Source of the DNA: Nocardioides cavernaquae
GTDB taxonomy: Bacteria > Actinomycetota > Actinomycetes > Propionibacteriales > Nocardioidaceae
NCBI RefSeq assembly: GCF_003600895.1
Contig: NZ_QYRP01000002.1
Span: 1,550,001-1,614,000 of the forward strand
DNA length: 64,000 bases
Direction: 5' to 3'
Every line of letters begins with the position of its first letter. Position 1 is the first letter of the stretch. A program made the translations under genes and the position numbers. Below are positions 62,230 to 64,000 of the stretch, piece by piece. The notes beneath the pieces are model-generated. The model was not told the DNA's origin. It made no database searches and was given only the letters and a program-made list of their open reading frames with translations.

Positions 62230-62954
62230 CCCCCACTCCAGAGGACCAGTCGAAGGCCCAGCCGGCCTCGCACGAGCCCTCGACCCCCGAGATCGAGGCG
62301 CAGACCGACTCGACCAGCGGCTTCGTCGTCGCGGCCCCGGCCGTCGGCGTACGCCGCGGCATGTTCGGTGCCACGGGCTCCGGCGACACGAGCGGTTACG
62401 CGGGCCTCGTGGCGCCGATCATCTACCCCGCCGCGGCCGAGCGCCCCTTCGGCGGCTGGTACGACGTGGTCGCGGACTCGATCCACGGCCTGATCGAGCG
62501 CGTCGTGATCGATCGCGGCGAGATCACGTTCCACATCGCCCGGCAGAACCTCGTGGCCGCGGCAAACATCCTGCGCGACGAGCAGCGGTTCGAGTTCTGC
62601 GCGGGTGTGCACGGCGTGCACTACCCGGACGACGCCGGGCGCGAGCTGCACGCGGTCTACTCGCTGCTGTCGATGACCCACAACCGCCGGATCCGGGTGG
62701 AGACGACGACGCCCGACGCCGACCGGCACCTGCCGAGCCTGGTCGCGATCTACCCGACCCTCGACTGGCACGAGCGCGAGGCGTGGGACTTCTTCGGCAT
62801 GATCTTCGACGGCCACCCGGCGCTGACCCGGATCGAGATGCCCGACGACTGGCCGGGCCACCCGCAGCGCAAGGACTACCCACTCGGCGGCATCCCGGTC
62901 GAGTACAAGGGCGGCACCATCCCGCCGCCGGACCAGCGGAGGTCCTACTCATGA
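62226..62954 (+). CDS. nuoC: NADH-quinone oxidoreductase subunit C
   Basis: A peripheral-arm subunit of complex I, 242 residues. The N-terminal ~55 residues are a Ser/Thr/Glu-rich extension common in actinobacteria; the core has [50 protein letters not shown] and [23 protein letters not shown] start overlaps nuoB; ends on the nuoD ATG. Confidence 0.95.
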   Translation: MTPTPEDQSKAQPASHEPSTPEIEAQTDSTSGFVVAAPAVGVRRGMFGATGSGDTSGYAGLVAPIIYPAAAERPFGGWYDVVADSIHGLIERVVIDRGEITFHIARQNLVAAANILRDEQRFEFCAGVHGVHYPDDAGRELHAVYSLLSMTHNRRIRVETTTPDADRHLPSLVAIYPTLDWHEREAWDFFGMIFDGHPALTRIEMPDDWPGHPQRKDYPLGGIPVEYKGGTIPPPDQRRSYS

Positions 62955-64000
62955 CGACGACCAGCAACACCGACACCGGCAACACCGACGCCTTCGGCGC
63001 CGGATCCGAGCCCCACGAGGGCCGCGTCTTCACCGTCACCGGCGAGGACTGGGACCAGTTCGTCAGCGAGCTGGGCTCGGACGAGAGCTTCAGCGAGCGC
63101 ATCGTGGTGAACATGGGGCCGCAGCACCCCTCGACCCACGGCGTCCTCCGGCTGATCCTCGAGCTCGAGGGCGAGACGGTCACCGAGGCCCGCTGCGGCA
63201 TCGGCTACCTGCACACGGGCATCGAGAAGAACATGGAGTTCCGCACCTGGGTGCAGGGCGTCACGTTCGTCACCCGCATGGACTACCTGAGCCCGTTCTT
63301 CAACGAGATGACCTACTGCCTCGGCGTCGAGCGGCTGCTCGGCATCGACGAGCAGATCCCCGAGAAGGCCCAGATCATGCGGGTCCTGCTCATGGAGCTC
63401 AACCGCATCTCCAGCCACCTGGTCTGCATCGCCACCGGCGGCATGGAGATCGGCGCGCTGACGGTCATGACGATCGGCTTCCGCGAGCGCGAGCTCGTGC
63501 TCGACCTCTTCGAGCTGATCACCGGCCTCCGCATGAACCACGCGTTCATCCGCCCCGGCGGCGTCGCGCAGGACCTCCCGCCAGGTGCACTCGACGAGAT
63601 CCGCACCTTCGTCGCCCTGATGAAGAAGCGTCTCCCCGAGTACGCCGCGCTCTGCAACGCGAACCCGATCTTCAAGGCCCGCCTCGAGGGCGTCGGCCAC
63701 CTCGACCTCGAGGGCTGCCTGGCGCTGGGCATCTCCGGCCCGGTGCTCCGCTCGACCGGCTACGCGTGGGACCTGCGCAAGACCTCGCCGTACTCCGGCT
63801 ACGAGACCTACGACTTCGACGTCATTACCTGGGACACCTGCGACGCCTACGGGCGCTTCCGCGTGCGCCTCGCGGAGATGGAGGAGTCGCTCAAGATCGT
63901 CGAGCAGGCGGCCGAGCGGCTGGCCGGACTCGAGGACGCGCCGGTGATGATCGCCGACAAGAAGATCGCGTGGCCCAGCCAGCTCGCGATCGGCTCCGAC
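62951..64000 (+). CDS. nuoD: NADH-quinone oxidoreductase subunit D, 5' part
   Basis: The 49-kDa quinone-site subunit of complex I. The first 350 codons are present; the gene runs off the right edge. Landmarks are [16 protein letters not shown] (quinone-site region), [39 protein letters not shown] and [20 protein letters not shown]. The ATG overlaps the nuoC stop by 4 bp. The N-terminal ~25 residues are Thr/Asn-rich and unconserved. Confidence 0.96.
   Translation, partial: MTTTSNTDTGNTDAFGAGSEPHEGRVFTVTGEDWDQFVSELGSDESFSERIVVNMGPQHPSTHGVLRLILELEGETVTEARCGIGYLHTGIEKNMEFRTWVQGVTFVTRMDYLSPFFNEMTYCLGVERLLGIDEQIPEKAQIMRVLLMELNRISSHLVCIATGGMEIGALTVMTIGFRERELVLDLFELITGLRMNHAFIRPGGVAQDLPPGALDEIRTFVALMKKRLPEYAALCNANPIFKARLEGVGHLDLEGCLALGISGPVLRSTGYAWDLRKTSPYSGYETYDFDVITWDTCDAYGRFRVRLAEMEESLKIVEQAAERLAGLEDAPVMIADKKIAWPSQLAIGSD

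Overview
This 64 kb window comes from a high-GC actinobacterium, most likely a member of the Nocardioidaceae (Nocardioides-like). The evidence is gene content and order: Lsr2, ClpC, DisA/RadA, an excisionase-type regulator followed by a 33-residue basic protein, a rex-hemACDB cluster, the hemL/TlpA/ccdA/resB/ccsB order also known from Mycobacterium tuberculosis, and a menaquinone-based respiratory chain. It looks like one continuous chromosomal segment. I see no rRNA, tRNA, CRISPR array, transposase or prophage. The first gene (nadC) and the last (nuoD) run off the edges.

Layout. 1-13 kb: cofactor synthesis, nucleoid structure, proteolysis and DNA repair (nadC, coaX, lsr2, clpC, mutY, a membrane-anchored protein, a family 2 glycosyltransferase, disA, radA, a methyltransferase, a VOC protein, a cysteine-rich protein). 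12.4-17.6 kb: Ppx/GppA phosphatase, sugar-phosphate isomerase-like protein, ABC exporter, proline dehydrogenase and proC. 17.8-23.8 kb: excisionase-type regulator, 33-aa basic protein, NAD-dependent epimerase, acyltransferase, a BldN-like ECF sigma factor with its probable DUF5667 (RsbN-like) anti-sigma factor, and a HAD phosphatase. 23.8-30.2 kb: glutaredoxin-like protein, then rex-hemA-hemC-cobA/hemD and hemB. 30.2-37.7 kb: secreted lytic transglycosylase, hemL, and the System II cytochrome c maturation genes. 37.7-46.5 kb: a phenylalanine/tyrosine degradation island (amino-acid dehydrogenase, Lrp regulator, hppD, hmgA, an unknown gene, fahA, scoAB, phhA). 46.5-59.7 kb: cysteine desulfhydrase-like enzyme and menaquinone synthesis (menA, menE, menC, menD, menF, menG, menJ) with an antiporter, a metallo-beta-lactamase-fold protein and a lipoprotein between them. 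59.7-61 kb: a DUF559 gene between two near-identical 74-bp repeats. 61-64 kb: the start of the nuo operon.

How the genes work together. The second half assembles an aerobic electron transport chain: heme, cytochrome c maturation, menaquinone and complex I. Rex-type operators are visible upstream of both rex-hemACD and nuoA, with a weaker one upstream of lsr2, so NADH/NAD+ sensing probably links the blocks. A sequence matching the ClgR consensus lies upstream of clpC. The aromatic island channels Phe/Tyr to fumarate and acetoacetyl-CoA but lacks a recognisable maleylacetoacetate isomerase; the unknown gene at 42140-42937 sits exactly where one would be expected.

Two genome-wide habits stand out. 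Sixteen starts, on both strands, have a -10-like hexamer exactly 6 nt before the start codon, the signature of leaderless transcripts; this also helps choose starts. Many gene ends carry short repeats with a 22-bp period or large imperfect palindromes, one of which has become part of the menD coding sequence.
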